Origin: Chiridota heheva
Taxonomy: Eukaryota > Echinodermata > Holothuroidea > Apodida > Chiridotidae
Length of the DNA: 64,000 nt
Direction of reading: 5' to 3'
NCBI GenBank assembly: GCA_020152595.1
Contig: JAIGNY010001849.1
Location: forward strand, 218,501 to 282,500
Shown: positions 34,456 to 46,494 of the stretch, one piece after another
Numbering within the stretch: the first letter of the stretch is position 1
How the letters are laid out: every line of letters starts with the position of its first letter
Notes under the pieces: generated by a model
The model's database searches: none
What the model saw: only the letters and a program-made list of their open reading frames with translations
What the model was told of the DNA's origin: nothing
Position numbers and translations under genes: made by a program

Positions 34456-36847
34456 TTGTATTATTATCTTACTAATATTTCACTTCACTATTTTCTTTCT
34501 AACAAATACGTTGAAAAAGTATAGTTTCCCGTAGATCATTATAATGTTATGCATTACGATTGAATCTTCACACACACACACTGTGTATGCAGATGTACAA
34601 ACTGACGAGATCCTGTGTGTTCCAGAACCAGAAGTGACGTCAATGCTCTGTATCCCTCAATTTTACAGAGACCAACGATGTACGAACTGAGGCAAGCCTC
34701 CCTCTTTAAAGGAAATAAGTACATAACAGGACCCAATAACTGGTCATGACATTTGTAACGGTTTCATATAACTGATGAAATTCAAAGTAAGTATCTTTAA
34801 AGTAAGTATTTTACTCAGAAGTTTCATTTTATGTGTCATATATGAAAATCAAACTTGGAATCAAAGGGGGTGGAGGATAAGGAAAGGGGGAAGGGGGGAT
34901 GTAAATGTTATCTCTTATTTCTTATTTCTAATCTGCATGATGAGGCAACATTAACAAAATTAGGTTTAAGATCTTATCAAATGACCAAGAAGATTTTGAG
35001 CAAATGCAATATATAACATACCCCAACCCCCTTCATCATATTCCAAATGTAAGTTTTACCATACTCCTCCTAAATTGCAGATGCAATATACATTATACAC
35101 TGTACACCGCCCCCTCCCCTCTTCCCTTCCTTATCCTTATTTAACTAAAAGAAATTCATGTCATTTCCAAAAACTTGAATTCAGGAAAGATTATACAGAA
35201 AAATTTCTTCAACTTTGAACTAAACTTGCAATTCTTAAAATAGTACAGAACATTACTATAAAACAACTGAACACTCTGTTAGTTAGTACATACTAATCTT
35301 ACAAAATTTGTTCCTCTTTTATATGGCCCCTCAAAGAAAATGAGAATGGCTTTGGCAAAAACATTGCCCAAAATTGTAAAAGTGAGTTTTTATAATCTTA
35401 AATAGAATTAAACATATAAATTCTCAAATGGTACAATGTTTCAATTTTAAATTAAATCAATTGTTGAATGCAGGCGAATCCAGTATATCAACTCAAAAGT
35501 AACTTCTTAAAATTTTCCAAAGAAAAGCTTCTTAGCGTAAATATTTGTTCAGGTGTTTACTTTTACAGCAGAAGAGCCATGCATTCACTTCTTCCACCCT
35601 TTAATCATTTAACCTTCTACAGTAAGCAACAATGTCTTGAGTCCTTGTCAGATGCTATCTATTCACAGTGGTTGGATCTCAAACTTTGGTTCCCTCTGTC
35701 AGGACTTTGTACCTACGCTGATAATAACAACTGTAATACCTTTTGAATTCTTCCAACAGCAAAGGGAGCATACAACTAATACAGTCAAGCCATCATTTCT
35801 ATGCTTATGGAATGATCATCTTATTTGTTTTAATCATACTGGAAATCAGAAGTTGACACCAAAAGAATTAACAATAAGCCATGGAAGCTTTATTCAAATT
35901 TTAACCCTTTCAATATTAGCATAAATATTGCAACATCAGTCTTAAAAATATGTATATTACAAAATGTGTTTATACATATGATCATTTGTTCCTGTAATCA
36001 ATACATGACAAATAACATAACAACATACTCTAATTTTTGGTATCACTGGTCAAGGGAGTAGCCATTTGTAAATGACAGCCATTCCATCAGTTAGTAGCCA
36101 TTCACTCTGTACAGAGCGGGAATGATTACTGTAAATATACAGCTGATTATAACTATCTCATAACAATATCCCGTCTATCAGCTGTGGTGCTGGTTTATGG
36201 CACATTCCATACCTCAACAATTGATATATGGTGGGGATGCTGCCATTTGGTGCAAGCTCAATGCACACTGACAGTTACATTCATTAGCTGAAAGGACACA
36301 GCTTCTGTTTATTATAAAGACAATATGCATTGCAATAGAGTTGACAGCAATTTTCAATGTGGGGGAGGGGAAAAAAGCTATGAACGGGGTTAGCAGAGGG
36401 CTTATTTCGTCCCGTTTTTTGCGTAGTTTGGCGAATGTCAAAACATTAATGACTGTATATCAATTCCACATATTGGTGAATGTCTTTGTGACAAAATAAA
36501 CATTTTTTAGTTTCTGTGTTAAAATCAAATTTAAAAATTTAAGAAATAAAGGGTTACTTCACTGATGATACACTGTTACACATTTCTGTCTTTATTTTGG
36601 CTGAAAAATAAATTAAAATCTGTATAAGAACAGTCAATTTATCACTTATTTTAAAAAACAGGTTTTACGATATCCTATAGATATAAGACAGCATTACATC
36701 TGGGCACCAGCAGAGACATTATCATTTAGTTCCAGAGGCTTTAGGGGGCAAGATTCATGGTTTTCATGAACCACACACACATTCTTCCCCTCCTGCAAAG
36801 TTATTGGAGGTTAGTTACCCCTCTGGATCAGCCAAAGAATAGAGTTA
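34456..36847. other. Non-coding, no recognised gene
   Basis: AT-rich sequence with G-rich runs near 34865-34900. Frames up to about 100 codons show no domain or splice pattern. It lies in the inferred intron between the exon-like pieces at 38375 and 19752. Confidence 0.4.
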
Positions 36848-36935
36848 CCCCTTCTGATAATCCCTTCAGATAACCCCTTCAGATAACCCCTTCAAATAAC
36901 CCCTTCAGATAACCCCTTCAGATAACCCCTCAAGA
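36848..36935 (+). repeat. 13-bp tandem repeat, about 6 copies
   Basis: Unit 'ccccttcagataa' repeated with one 'caaataa' variant. Confidence 0.9.
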
Positions 36936-36982
36936 ATGCCCTAGTTTTTCAACACAGACAATTGTTATTATCCTCAAGATTG

Positions 36983-37315
36983 CCCTTGCAGAAATTTTAG
37001 CTTGTGGTACGCTTGCAACAAGCTAACATTTTTAGCTTGCGCACGCATGCTGCTAGCTTGCAGAAAGCATGCAAGCATGCTGTAAGCTAGTATTTGGAAC
37101 AAAATGCTTGCTAGCTTGCGCAAGTTAACATTAGCTTGCACAAGCTAGCATAAAATATTTGTAGCTTGCGCAAGCTTGCAAAAAGTTTTGCTAGCTTGCG
37201 CAAGCTTGCAGATAGTTTTTGCTAGCTTTCGCAAGCTAATTTGTTCCAAATACTAGCTTGCAGCATGCTTGCGCAAACTACAAATTGTTAGCTTGTCGCA
37301 AGCATTCTGTAAGGG
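36983..37315. mobile_element. Foldback element rich in AGCTTGC motifs
   Basis: The ends are inverted repeats, CCCTTGCAGAA on the left and TTCTGTAAGGG on the right. Inside, 'gtaagctagtatttggaaca' (about 37081-37100) and its complement (about 37232-37255) form long arms. The whole element is built from 'agcttgcgcaagct'-type palindromes. No coding sequence. No convincing target duplication; at most a shared dinucleotide. Confidence 0.8.
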
Positions 37316-38374
37316 TGAACGAAGTTTGACAGGTAACAACCCCACATACTGCTCTGCTTCTTGTGGTTCAGTAATAACTATAGGCTTTGACCAAAACAAC
37401 AGAGACTAGCAATATTACCTTCGTTCTAATTACTGTTTATTTGCACAAAAGTAAAACAAAAGTAAACATACATTGAATCTGCCTAGACTAATAAAATCCT
37501 TGATGGATTAACAAGGAAATGTCTGTTTTGTATAAGGGCCAGCGAATGATATAGAAAAACCTCATTTCTCATGATTTCTGTGTGATATAAGGGCATAAAA
37601 TACGACAGACTCAGAATGAAATACGTACCTTTTGAACAAACAATCGGTTGATAGGTGCAATATATAACATTTGTAAACATTTCTTTGATTCATCCCTACT
37701 TTAAGAGCAATCAAATTTCAAGATCAAGGAAAGGTGTTAAGGACATTTCTATTATCTTTTTAATTCTTCAGTGACAACCTAGTTAAACCCTGCGGGTTAT
37801 TATAGGTCAATTACATCACAATACCAATACAGTAGAAGCTGCAATTTGCCAAGATTTTACAACGAAGAACAGTAAACCTTACATGGGTCACCATCTAAAG
37901 AAAGTGAAAAATCATATCTGATACTCACAACCCCCTCCTCCCCACCCTCATACGATCACCCACCACTCTTGGATCTGGATCATCACATGATACCTCAGAG
38001 ATTACTGTATATGGGTTCATATTGTACAAATAAAATCAAGACCCCAGAAGACAAGACGTACATTACTCGGTTCAGGGAGCTGTTACTTTGATTGACATAA
38101 ACACTACAAGTTGGTCAACTTTACAATACTGTCACTCATCGAGGTACAGCAAGAGGGTGCGAGGGGTCTGTTAATCCCTAGGGGCCAGAGCAAAATCTTA
38201 ATTGTTGAGGTGCCCAGAAAAAAATTATCATATTTTGTATGGGGTCCAAATTGCCAAATGCCCTGAGAACCAAGTTGCCCCACTTGGCTTATTGCCAGGG
38301 GAGAAATTACACTGCTTATTCTTTTTGCTCTCTTTTCTTACACACACAAGGATGAAGACATGTAACACCCTTAC
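37316..38374. other. Intron-like non-coding sequence
   Basis: No gene recognised. A short part near 38160-38250 resembles the dispersed GC-rich repeat seen at 205 and 22855. Confidence 0.4.
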
Positions 38375-38416
38375 CTGACCCGTCTCTGCACTAGGCTCAG
38401 CACCTGCGTCATCATC
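38375..38416 (-). CDS. Exon-like piece, 42 bp, of the unrecognised host gene
   Basis: On the minus strand a pyrimidine tract ending 'tttggtttcag' precedes 42 open bases, which end at 'ggtcag|gtaagg', a strong donor. Read in phase 0 it encodes 14 residues, acidic at the start (DDDAGAEPSAETGQ). The exon at 45260-45388 also ends in phase 0 after 'VVLD', so the two would join without a frame change and give a continuous acidic stretch. Small phase-0 exons are easy to find by chance, so confidence rests on the paired splice sites and matching phase. Confidence 0.5.
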
Positions 38417-40044
38417 CTGAAACCAAAGAGAAAGAATAAAGTGAAAACATACACTTGAGTTGATGCCATATATTAAACAGTTAAGTAATGACACATACTG
38501 TATAGGATGGTGATAGCTGCTTTCCTACTTTCATGAAGACTTTTATATTACATCTAAAATAAATAATAATGAATTTACACTGCAATAAAAGCACTACTAC
38601 AGTACATTTCCATATAGCACTTAAATTTTTTAAGAAAAATCAGGCTTAAAAAAAGTATTTGAAAAGCACTAAGCCATATCAATAAAAATGGAGACATTCA
38701 CTTTTAGAGGCGGTCTTGTTTCAAAACAAATCACAATGACATCAGTTAAGACCCAACTTACTTACACACGTCACCAAAAATCAACTATGACCTACTGTAC
38801 GTATTACAATGGTTTAGAGAAGCGTATCATTCATTAGGTCTATGGATATTAGGTACATGCTAGGACTAGTACATGCATGTATGTTATGTACCTGCACGGT
38901 AACATGACACGACCAAGTTGAACAGAGCTGTAAAAATTCATCGTTAGTTTAATCTTGGAGCTATTAACTGAATCTAACTCAGTTAATAGCTCCATGGTTT
39001 ACAGTAATTCAAATGAGAGAAAAAAACAAAACTGTTGACTTGACGAGATCTTGTTACACTTGGTGCAAAATTTAATCGCCCAAAAGACGTAGACTTACTT
39101 ATTCACTTGGCCACATCAACTCTTGATCAAGGAAGACGATCGAAAGAGGCATGCATAGCAATTGGCTGAAATTTCAACCCACCAAAAAATTAGAACTGAA
39201 CATCCTGATGACGAGATCCCACCTTTAAAGGTTCTAAGGTGTTTCTTAAATTTGGTAAGATGTCTGCAGCTCCTATTTAAAACATATACAGTACGAAAGA
39301 TTTAGAATAATATCAAACTTTACAACCGTAGCTTTCAAATCAAATCCCAGGTGAAGGTATATAAGTTGTATTTTGCAATGTATTTTATTTTACTTTAAAA
39401 TCAGCTTCAGTGACGCATGAATGACATCTCTACCAATACGTCCAGATTGTAGTACATTTTATTGCAAATTAATAAACCATGATATGAGTCAAACATAGGT
39501 CACATATTCAAGCCCATCCCACTACTTGTTTACTACAGTAGGTTTACATGGAGGAATCTAGTGCAGACTGGTGGTGCACAACAGGAGTTGCTTTGGATAT
39601 GGTGTCCTTTAAAAGACCTTCAAATACCACGGAGCAAGGCGGGAGGTCCCTGCATATACTATCTTCCTATTCTTTGTAGTCTGATTTTATTTTCTCAAGC
39701 CTACTGTATATTCCAACTCACTGGTTACCGTGATCAGAATACATCACTGGCAATTTATGTCAAACCATTCACCCTGATACCACTTATACAGTGTGTGCAT
39801 TCCTGCTTAGTAGGAAAATACAATAGTCTCCAGTTGTTTTGTATCGAAATGCCTGCTCAGATTATGCAGTATGACTGAATACTCGCATCTACCAGGACAG
39901 GCATTCAACTGGAGTGTTGTAATCTCCTGGCTATTTTCTAAATGCTTAGGTGTAATAATCTAAAGTGCTTAGTCAGCTCCTTTACTGCACAGGTTTTCAT
40001 TTTAAAGCCAAAATAAAATAGATGTCTAGAGACTGCAAAATAAA
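38417..40044. other. Intron-like non-coding sequence with one perfect hairpin
   Basis: At 38956-38994 the arm TGGAGCTATTAACTGA and its exact complement flank a 7-base loop (atctaac). 'ctgtaaa' and 'tttacag' lie further out on the two sides. Nothing else was recognised. Confidence 0.6.
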
Positions 40045-40190
40045 AAACCTAAATTTAGATATGTGACAAATGCTGACCACAAATCATAAATTTAGATCTG
40101 TGACAAATGCTGACCGTAAATCATAAATTTAGATCTGTGACAAATGCTGACTGCAAATTATAAATAAATGCTGACGGCAAATCATAAATA
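40045..40190 (+). repeat. About 37-bp tandem repeat, 4 copies
   Basis: Units contain 'aaatttagatctgtgacaaa' and 'tgctgaccgcaaatcat'. The last copy is shortened. Confidence 0.85.
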
Positions 40191-40657
40191 AAAAGTTTAA
40201 AACAACAATTAAATCAAATAAATAGGTCTGGACAAAATAAAAAAAAGATGTTTTGTACTCAACATCTTTCATTATATAAATTTTCAATTTAAAAAGTGGA
40301 ATAAATTTCTTTTCATTTTTTTTTTTCTTCTTTTATATACCGACCAAAGATTCAAGAAAAATAAAACTGGAAACATAGTTTGGGCCCCAGCACATCAATA
40401 GTAAAAGTACTGTAAATGTAGTTTTATGGAATTTATTGAAAGTTAAGTGAACTTTTTGTACTGATTGAAAATTTATTTGTTTAATTTTCACCTTGACCAG
40501 ATTCTCAGAATAATTCAATGAAATATACTTTCAGGAGGAATGTGTGACTGTGATGTCACTACTTAGTCTGATTTCATGTCATTTTTCTCACAAATCTGAT
40601 AGAACTTTAGATTTGTCATAATAAAAGATTTCTATTACTTTCTTCACCATTTAATTC
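40191..40657. other. Non-coding spacer
   Basis: AT-rich; nothing recognised. Confidence 0.45.
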
Positions 40658-40665
40658 CTTCCATT

Positions 40666-40865
40666 CAGCGGCGTAGCCAGCATTAAAAAAGTGAGGTGGT
40701 CTGAGAAGGTCCTAGACCCTCCTCCCCCTCTTAAGGTAAACTGTTCAAATTCAGCCCAATTTTGTGGGCACTTCAAATTTTAAATGCAAAAAATAAATAA
40801 AAAACCAAGATTATCTCAATTGTTGACAATTTCCCCATTCCCCCACCCCTGTGGCTACCCCACTG
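40666..40865. mobile_element. Non-autonomous hAT-type element, 200 bp
   Basis: The left end CAGCGGCGTAGCCA and the right end TGGCTACCCCACTG are inverted copies with a few mismatches. An 8-base duplication flanks it with one difference (CTTCCATT at 40658-40665, CTTTCATT at 40866-40873). No coding sequence. Confidence 0.85.
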
Positions 40866-40979
40866 CTTTCATTATCATGAATATGTTTGACACCTTAACT
40901 TTTGTGCTTCTAGCCTTTAATCTGGAGATAGCAGTTCTTCATAGGGGATGGGGGGGGGAGCTGAATATGACATATGGAT

Positions 40980-41100
40980 GTTCAGGCCTTGGATGTTCAA
41001 GCCCTGGAAGCCGGGGCCTGAAAGCCGGGGCCTGGAAGCCAGAGCCTGGAAGCCGGCACCTGGAAGCCGGGGCATGGAAGCCAGGGCCTGGAAGCCCTGC
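40980..41100 (+). repeat. 14-bp minisatellite, about 8 copies
   Basis: Unit 'ggggcctggaagcc' with variants. GC-rich against an AT-rich background. Confidence 0.9.
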
Positions 41101-43384
41101 ATTTTGGGGATTTTTTAGGTTCAAAATATTCAACTTTTCTTTCTTCTAATCATATTTTGACTAGCATAAAGTGAGCAGTACCCCATCTCCACCATCCTTG
41201 CTTTAATTTACCACTAACTTCACATTTAGCAGATACAGTATTTGCTGTTGACTATTTATCTTCATGTATATCGAATGTGAAGCTTTACAGGTACTGTATG
41301 TGAAAATGTGTCATCAGTTTGCTGTATAGCAATTCTTAAGTTCTTGTCAACATGAATTGAGAATGAATTAAAAGTAACCTTTTATCAGATGTCATCTCAT
41401 TTGTCACCCTAATCATGACAACTCCCTTCTATGATGAATAGCTCTCTTCCTGAATGCTAAAGTTCTTCATGATAAGTGCAATAATGAAACTAAAGCCAGG
41501 AAGAACCAGAAATATTCTATAGAAGGCCACAAGTTGACACCCATCTTATCTTCTTTAGAACATGGAATCAATATTTATTTCATGAAATGGGTCATTTCAT
41601 TGTAACAGCCAATCCATTGTATCGTTTGTTTACGTTAATGTTTCAAAGCACAGGAACTTTTGGAATGCTTTTGAAAGCAAAAATGTCTTGATGGAGTTTC
41701 AATTTGGATATATTTCCTGATTAAACTACAGTTACTTGTAAACATTCTTTGAAAGTTTCTTATAATTAAATAGTTTTAAACTTTTTTTTATGAAAAGAAA
41801 GGTCAATGGGGGTCATTTTTAAGCTTTTCAGTTATTGGGGAACATTTGGGGTACAAGGTCCTTTTTAGCCTGCCCCTTAAATCTGAACTAAACTGTCTGT
41901 ATGTTGTTCCAAATGTTGAAAAGATGCTTACTCCACTTCTCCAATGACATACAATTTTATTACAACAGCTCTGAGATCAGCCTACACAATAGCAATACAA
42001 TTAACTTGAAAATTGATAGTGGTCATGCTATTCACAATGTTAATCAGGTTGTTAAAAGATCTATAAAATATCAAGAAATTCAAACATTTCAGTGACAGCC
42101 TTTTTTTTTAATTTTCAAGCCTAATCATCCATAATGAAAATATGTGATGTCAGTAAGTTGAAGAAGTTCTCCATGTAGTCTTCTGTGAAACCTTTTAACT
42201 AGCACAATAGTTGAGGCAGACTGCTGACTCTGGCAAAGATGTTCTTATAGGTACCCCAATCAAAATCTAGCAGAGAAAGGCTCTACAAAACTAAAGCAAG
42301 TGCTTAATTTAAAGAACAAATTTAAAGGATTTGAAAAAGATATTGGGCATGATTAAAGTACAGTATGTAAACCGTTTTACATATCAAATCATTGAGCTTT
42401 ACTCGGTCATAAGTCATAGCCCATTACTCCATCATACAATCTCCTATTCAAACTATAATGCTCTTTGAAACACAAAAAGTGTGGTACATGTACATGTAGG
42501 TACTAGCACTATTAGTACAGTATAAAATATTTCATTAAATAACTTGCCTCTCTCCTCCCAGCCCCAAGAAATTCCTTAATGTTTGGGAAATAATGCCAAA
42601 TTTCATCCACATTTCTAAAGATTTTATCAAATTTTTCTTTAATTTTACACACAAAAAAAAATATATATATATTTTTATTTCTCAATTTTACCTCCCCACT
42701 GGAAAGAAACCATGCAATGGGAAGGTGATCCTCAGGGGGCAGTTTTCCCCCTGCTTTCTATGCCTCTTCCTTGGCCTCCCCCTTCCTTCCTTTTGAGTCA
42801 CTGCCCTGCATCAGTCAAATAGCTTTCCATCATCTGATGTAAATTCTTGTTGAGGCCTAATCCGCTGTCAGCAGCTGACTATGACAAAGATGTTTTTCAA
42901 CTTGATTGTACCAGGCAGCAGTGTTTGAAAAACAAACAAAAATGTTACTCCCCAAATTTGGCTAAGCTGTATAAAGTATAATGAGTACTACAGTATCTTA
43001 TAATATTCGTACTCGCCACAACTTTATTTTACTCGCCAATGGTCAGCAGGCGAGTGGTTTATCAGACCCTGCCAGGGAGATATTATTCTACAATCTTCAT
43101 GATTACACCCAGATGCTGTCATGTGTAGCTCGTTGGTCTAACTCCAGCCAATGATCATCTAGAAAAGACATTCTTCAAATTGGATATGGCAGGATTTGAT
43201 CATATTAAGATTCAAGCTGCACTTTCATCACAATGTCCATGCACCAAAAAGACTGCTAAATCACAAACAAAAGATATATATTTGCAGACTTTCTGGAGAG
43301 GGAAATTCCCCCATCATTCAACAGGTTACTACTTTTATTAATAGGCTTACATCAAAAAACACAAAGTTCAAAAGTTCAACATTT
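41101..43384. other. Non-coding, no recognised gene
   Basis: AT-rich intron-like sequence with an (AT)n run near 42660. A stretch near 43015-43075 ('ctcgccaatggtcagcaggc') resembles 44405-44440 and is probably a dispersed repeat. No exon was identified. Confidence 0.4.
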
Positions 43385-44060
43385 GTATAGTGCCCTAAAA
43401 TACAACAATGTACAACAAAGGCGCTTTACAGTAAGAAACAGTTAAGACAAATTTGAATATGATCTACAAAACATGTGGGCTTTAACTTTTCTCTTGAACA
43501 GAGATAAATTAGTGATCAGTCTCAATTCAACAGGGAGACTATTCCAAACCTTCGGCCCCAAATGTTGAAAAGCCCCATTTCTTGCCAACAAGTTTGAGCA
43601 ATGGCTTGTTTTTAGTTGGTATGAAGCTGAAAAGCGCAGACAGTATCCACTCTTTCTTGTCGGTAAAGACTGAAGATATGATGGGGCTTCACCATGTAAA
43701 CAATGAAATACAAGTAATGCAAATTTAAACTCTATTCTCTCTGGTACCTTCAACCAGTGTAATTCTTGCATATGAATGGAAATGTATCAAATTTCCGGAG
43801 GTTAAACAAAATGCGACAAGCCATGTTTTGAATTCTTTGCAGCAGCTTAAGTAGATAATTTGGTGCTCCAGCTAAAGCAGAATTACAGTAGTCAATTTTT
43901 GACAGTGTTAGACTAGTTATCAACAGTTTGCAAGTATTAGTGTCAATGGATTTTCTGACCTTTCTGATTAACTTAAGAACCCCAAAACAAGTTGCACACA
44001 CTTTTTCTACATGAGCTTTTCCTTTTAGATTTTCATCAAGAAACACTTTGTCCATTGCCT
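43385..44060 (-). mobile_element. L2/CR1-type LINE, 3' fragment
   Basis: Two minus-strand frames (43750-44055 and 43442-43771) together cover the C-terminal part of a LINE reverse transcriptase protein. Visible hallmarks are HVEKVCATCFGVLKLIRK, SKIDYCNSALAGAP, LQRIQNMACRILF, LHWLKVPERIEFK and KVWNSLPVELR, which are typical of the L2 group within the CR1/Jockey LINEs. The frames differ, so at least one frameshift is present. The 3' end has 'gcgcctttgttgtacattg'-like sequence, as in L2 tails. The reverse transcriptase core is absent, so the copy is dead on arrival. Confidence 0.85.
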
Positions 44061-44087
44061 CTCTGTCCCCCTCCCCAGTAAAAATCA

Positions 44088-44262
44088 GACCTCTGTGGTG
44101 TAGTGGTCAGTGCTTTGTCCTCTCACCCACACGTCCCGGGTTCGAATCTCGGTGAGTCTGCAACCAGTGAGTTTACAACTGGTTATCAAAGGCCGTGGCC
44201 GTCTTGATATAATGTCCAGCACTAGATGCTTTTGGGACGTTAAACCTTACTATGGTATATAA
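44088..44262 (+). mobile_element. tRNA-derived SINE, most complete copy
   Basis: 'tggtgtagtggtcagtgc' (box A-like) is followed by 'gggttcgaatctcgg' (box B-like). The body holds 'acaactggttatcaaaggcc' and 'ataatgtccagcac', and the tail 'gggacgttaaaccttac'. The body is shared with 6195-6332 (complete 3' half) and 32041-32160 (5' half). RNA polymerase III would transcribe such an element from the internal boxes. Confidence 0.85.
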
Positions 44263-45259
44263 ACGTGTAATGTATTTCCTAGTGCTGGGTAAGATCTATT
44301 GCACTCTCGTGCTTACATTGTGAGGCATATGGAGTTTCCCAGTGCCCACTGCCAGTCCACATCCCACCCCCCCCCCCCCCTTCCTTCTTACCAAGGTTAG
44401 AAAAACCACTCACCTGCTCGCCATATGCGAGCAGAAAACAATTGTGGTGAGTAGAAATATTAAAATATACTTATGTACCCGCCACACTTAATCAAGCCTC
44501 ACCAAGTTTGGCAAGTGGCTTTTTTTTCTTTCCAACCCTACCTCCCACCCCACTAGATTGTATGTTTGTTTCTAATGCTAATTTTTGATTGAGAGAAGTT
44601 GTTTTCATGATTTTGGTGCAGTTGTAAATCTAGGTGCACACTTGATTCTAGCTGCACATTCTTCAATAAATGTTAAGTTTTGTTCATTAAAAAATTGAGA
44701 AAAATCAAGTTGTTTTCATGATTTTGGTGCAGTTGTAAATCTAGGTGCACACTTGATTCTAGCTGCACATTCTTCAATAAATGTTAAGTTTTGTTCATTA
44801 AAAAATTGAGAAAAATCAAGTTGCTTAAGTTATAGCCTAAACACAGGAAAACTTCTTCATATTGCAACTTCTGCCTTTTGTTAAATAGGTCTATTTGTGT
44901 TTTTCCACTATCATTCAAATAGTTGATTATTGGTGCACATTTTTTAGACATTGCCACACATTTTGTAGAACTTGCTGCACATTTTTGAGTCCACAAAATG
45001 ATCTTGCGTGCACACTTTGCAGTCTCGCACACCCACTTTGTCAGAAAATCATGACAGAACTTCAGCAGGTCTAGAAGATTTAATTAGAAACTAAAATAAA
45101 TGAAAATATTTCCCACCTAAATTAATACAATTTATGGTACCACCCGGTCATTTCATGAAGGTCTAGCGAGAAAGTTGGCCTAAGCTATTTTAGCCTAGGC
45201 CTATGCTGACTATTTAAGCATATCCCTAGATCTTCCTGCTTTTTAACCTAATTACTTAC
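44263..45259. other. First-intron sequence with a tandem duplication
   Basis: About 116 bases ('gttgttttcatgattttggt' onward) are duplicated head to tail between 44590 and 44822. A poly-C run lies near 44370. No gene was recognised. Confidence 0.6.
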
Positions 45260-45388
45260 ATCAAGGACAACAATTCCTGTCCCTCTTCTTTTCTCCATCT
45301 TCTTTCTGCCTGCAAATCTTCCTCCTTTCGCTCCACCTGCCTTCTTTTTTGAGCTCTTCTTAGCTCCCCCAGAAGCTTCGTCGGCCAT
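45260..45388 (-). CDS. First coding exon of an unrecognised host gene
   Basis: On the minus strand ATG at 45388 opens 43 codons that end exactly at 'cttgat|gtaagtaat', a consensus donor. The peptide is short and very basic: it starts MADEASGGAKKSSKKKAGG and continues with Gly/Lys/Arg-rich residues to GTGIVVLD. Such N-termini are common in chromatin, RNA-binding and ciliary proteins, so they do not identify the gene, and I do not recognise it. No alternative upstream in-frame ATG was seen. The gene would run leftward across introns of about 6.8 kb and 18.6 kb if the other two exon-like pieces belong to it. The Polinton's left edge lies only about 850 bp upstream. Confidence 0.6.
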
Positions 45389-46235
45389 ATTTGAGTGAGG
45401 TTAGCCTAATGTTAGACACAAGTCCGTTTCGTTTCCCACGTAAAATTCCGTCCTGGAAGTTTAATGATTATTTCCAAACACTTACCCGTGTCTTAAGAGA
45501 ACTCTATCCACAGAAAGAGTCAACAGGAAAATATGTTATCCTGTATCATCAGCTGAGATTACTGTTCTGAACACGATGAAAATTTAACCAGGGATATCAC
45601 CGATTTAACGTACAGTACAACTACAAGTTTTCAGCTAAGTTCTACAAACAGCTTCACATGGTAGACTATTTACAATTATGTCCTCATGGAATCAATAGGG
45701 AATGTATTTCTTAAGTTCCAGAACTAGGCAATGCAAAATTGTCTGATTATGATCAACGGTCACCTTGTTTCTCCAAATGAATTCCACAAACAGAATAGGC
45801 CTATAATTTCCTTTGACGTTTGGGTGTTTTCTTGTCTTAACGTAACACCAAACCGATTTAAATTTCCCCTCATTCACTGTAGATGATCTAATGATGACTG
45901 TAACAAACAAGGAAAATAATCATCCAAAATAATCTAAATACGTTTACATGGGTTTTATTTCCTTGAGAATAGCCATGAACAAAAATACCCCTCTCTTTCG
46001 CTCCAATAAACACACACAAAACAACACTCGCTGAACTGCAAGCCAGTCAGCTTATAAATGCAAATGAAACGCACGTGAAATTTACTATTGGTATGCCACC
46101 ATGGATCGCCAGAACGTACACGAAGTAAAGTAATAATCAACTTTCTGATAAAGGAGGCGCCATTTCAAAAGACTTTAAACTTAAATTTTGAGAAATTGTA
46201 AACTATCAACTGTCACCACACTGGAATATTACTTT
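45389..46235. other. Upstream region of the host gene
   Basis: The 5' side of the inferred first exon. No TATA box was clear, and no element or other gene was recognised. It is bounded on the right by the candidate Polinton end. Confidence 0.4.
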
Positions 46236-46494
46236 AGTAGTCCGTAAAAGGGAGGTTCTGGCACACTTTTTATTTCGTTTTTATTTTTGTTTTCACTAAG
46301 CGGACTGAGGATTCTGGCACACTTAATATAACGCTTTTATTACTGTTTTTCACATTAAAACGAGTTATTACCGTTTTTCACCCTAAAATGTATGGGGGTT
46401 CTGACCCACCCTGATGCACCTCCTATCTTGGAAATTTATGACAAAAAGATTATATATATTTATTTTTTTCATTTCAATTTTTCTTTTTATTAGG
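46236..46494. repeat. Candidate left terminal region of the Polinton
   Basis: Three diverged segments share 'ttctg(g/a)c(a/c)cac' at about 46257, 46313 and 46399 with A/T-rich spacers. The right-hand counterpart was not found in the window, so terminal-repeat status is unproven. Confidence 0.35.

Noticed and set aside
40784..41149. Gene with a C-terminal Gly/Pro repeat
   Set aside because: The repeat part is the 14-bp minisatellite, and the upstream part overlaps the hAT-type element.
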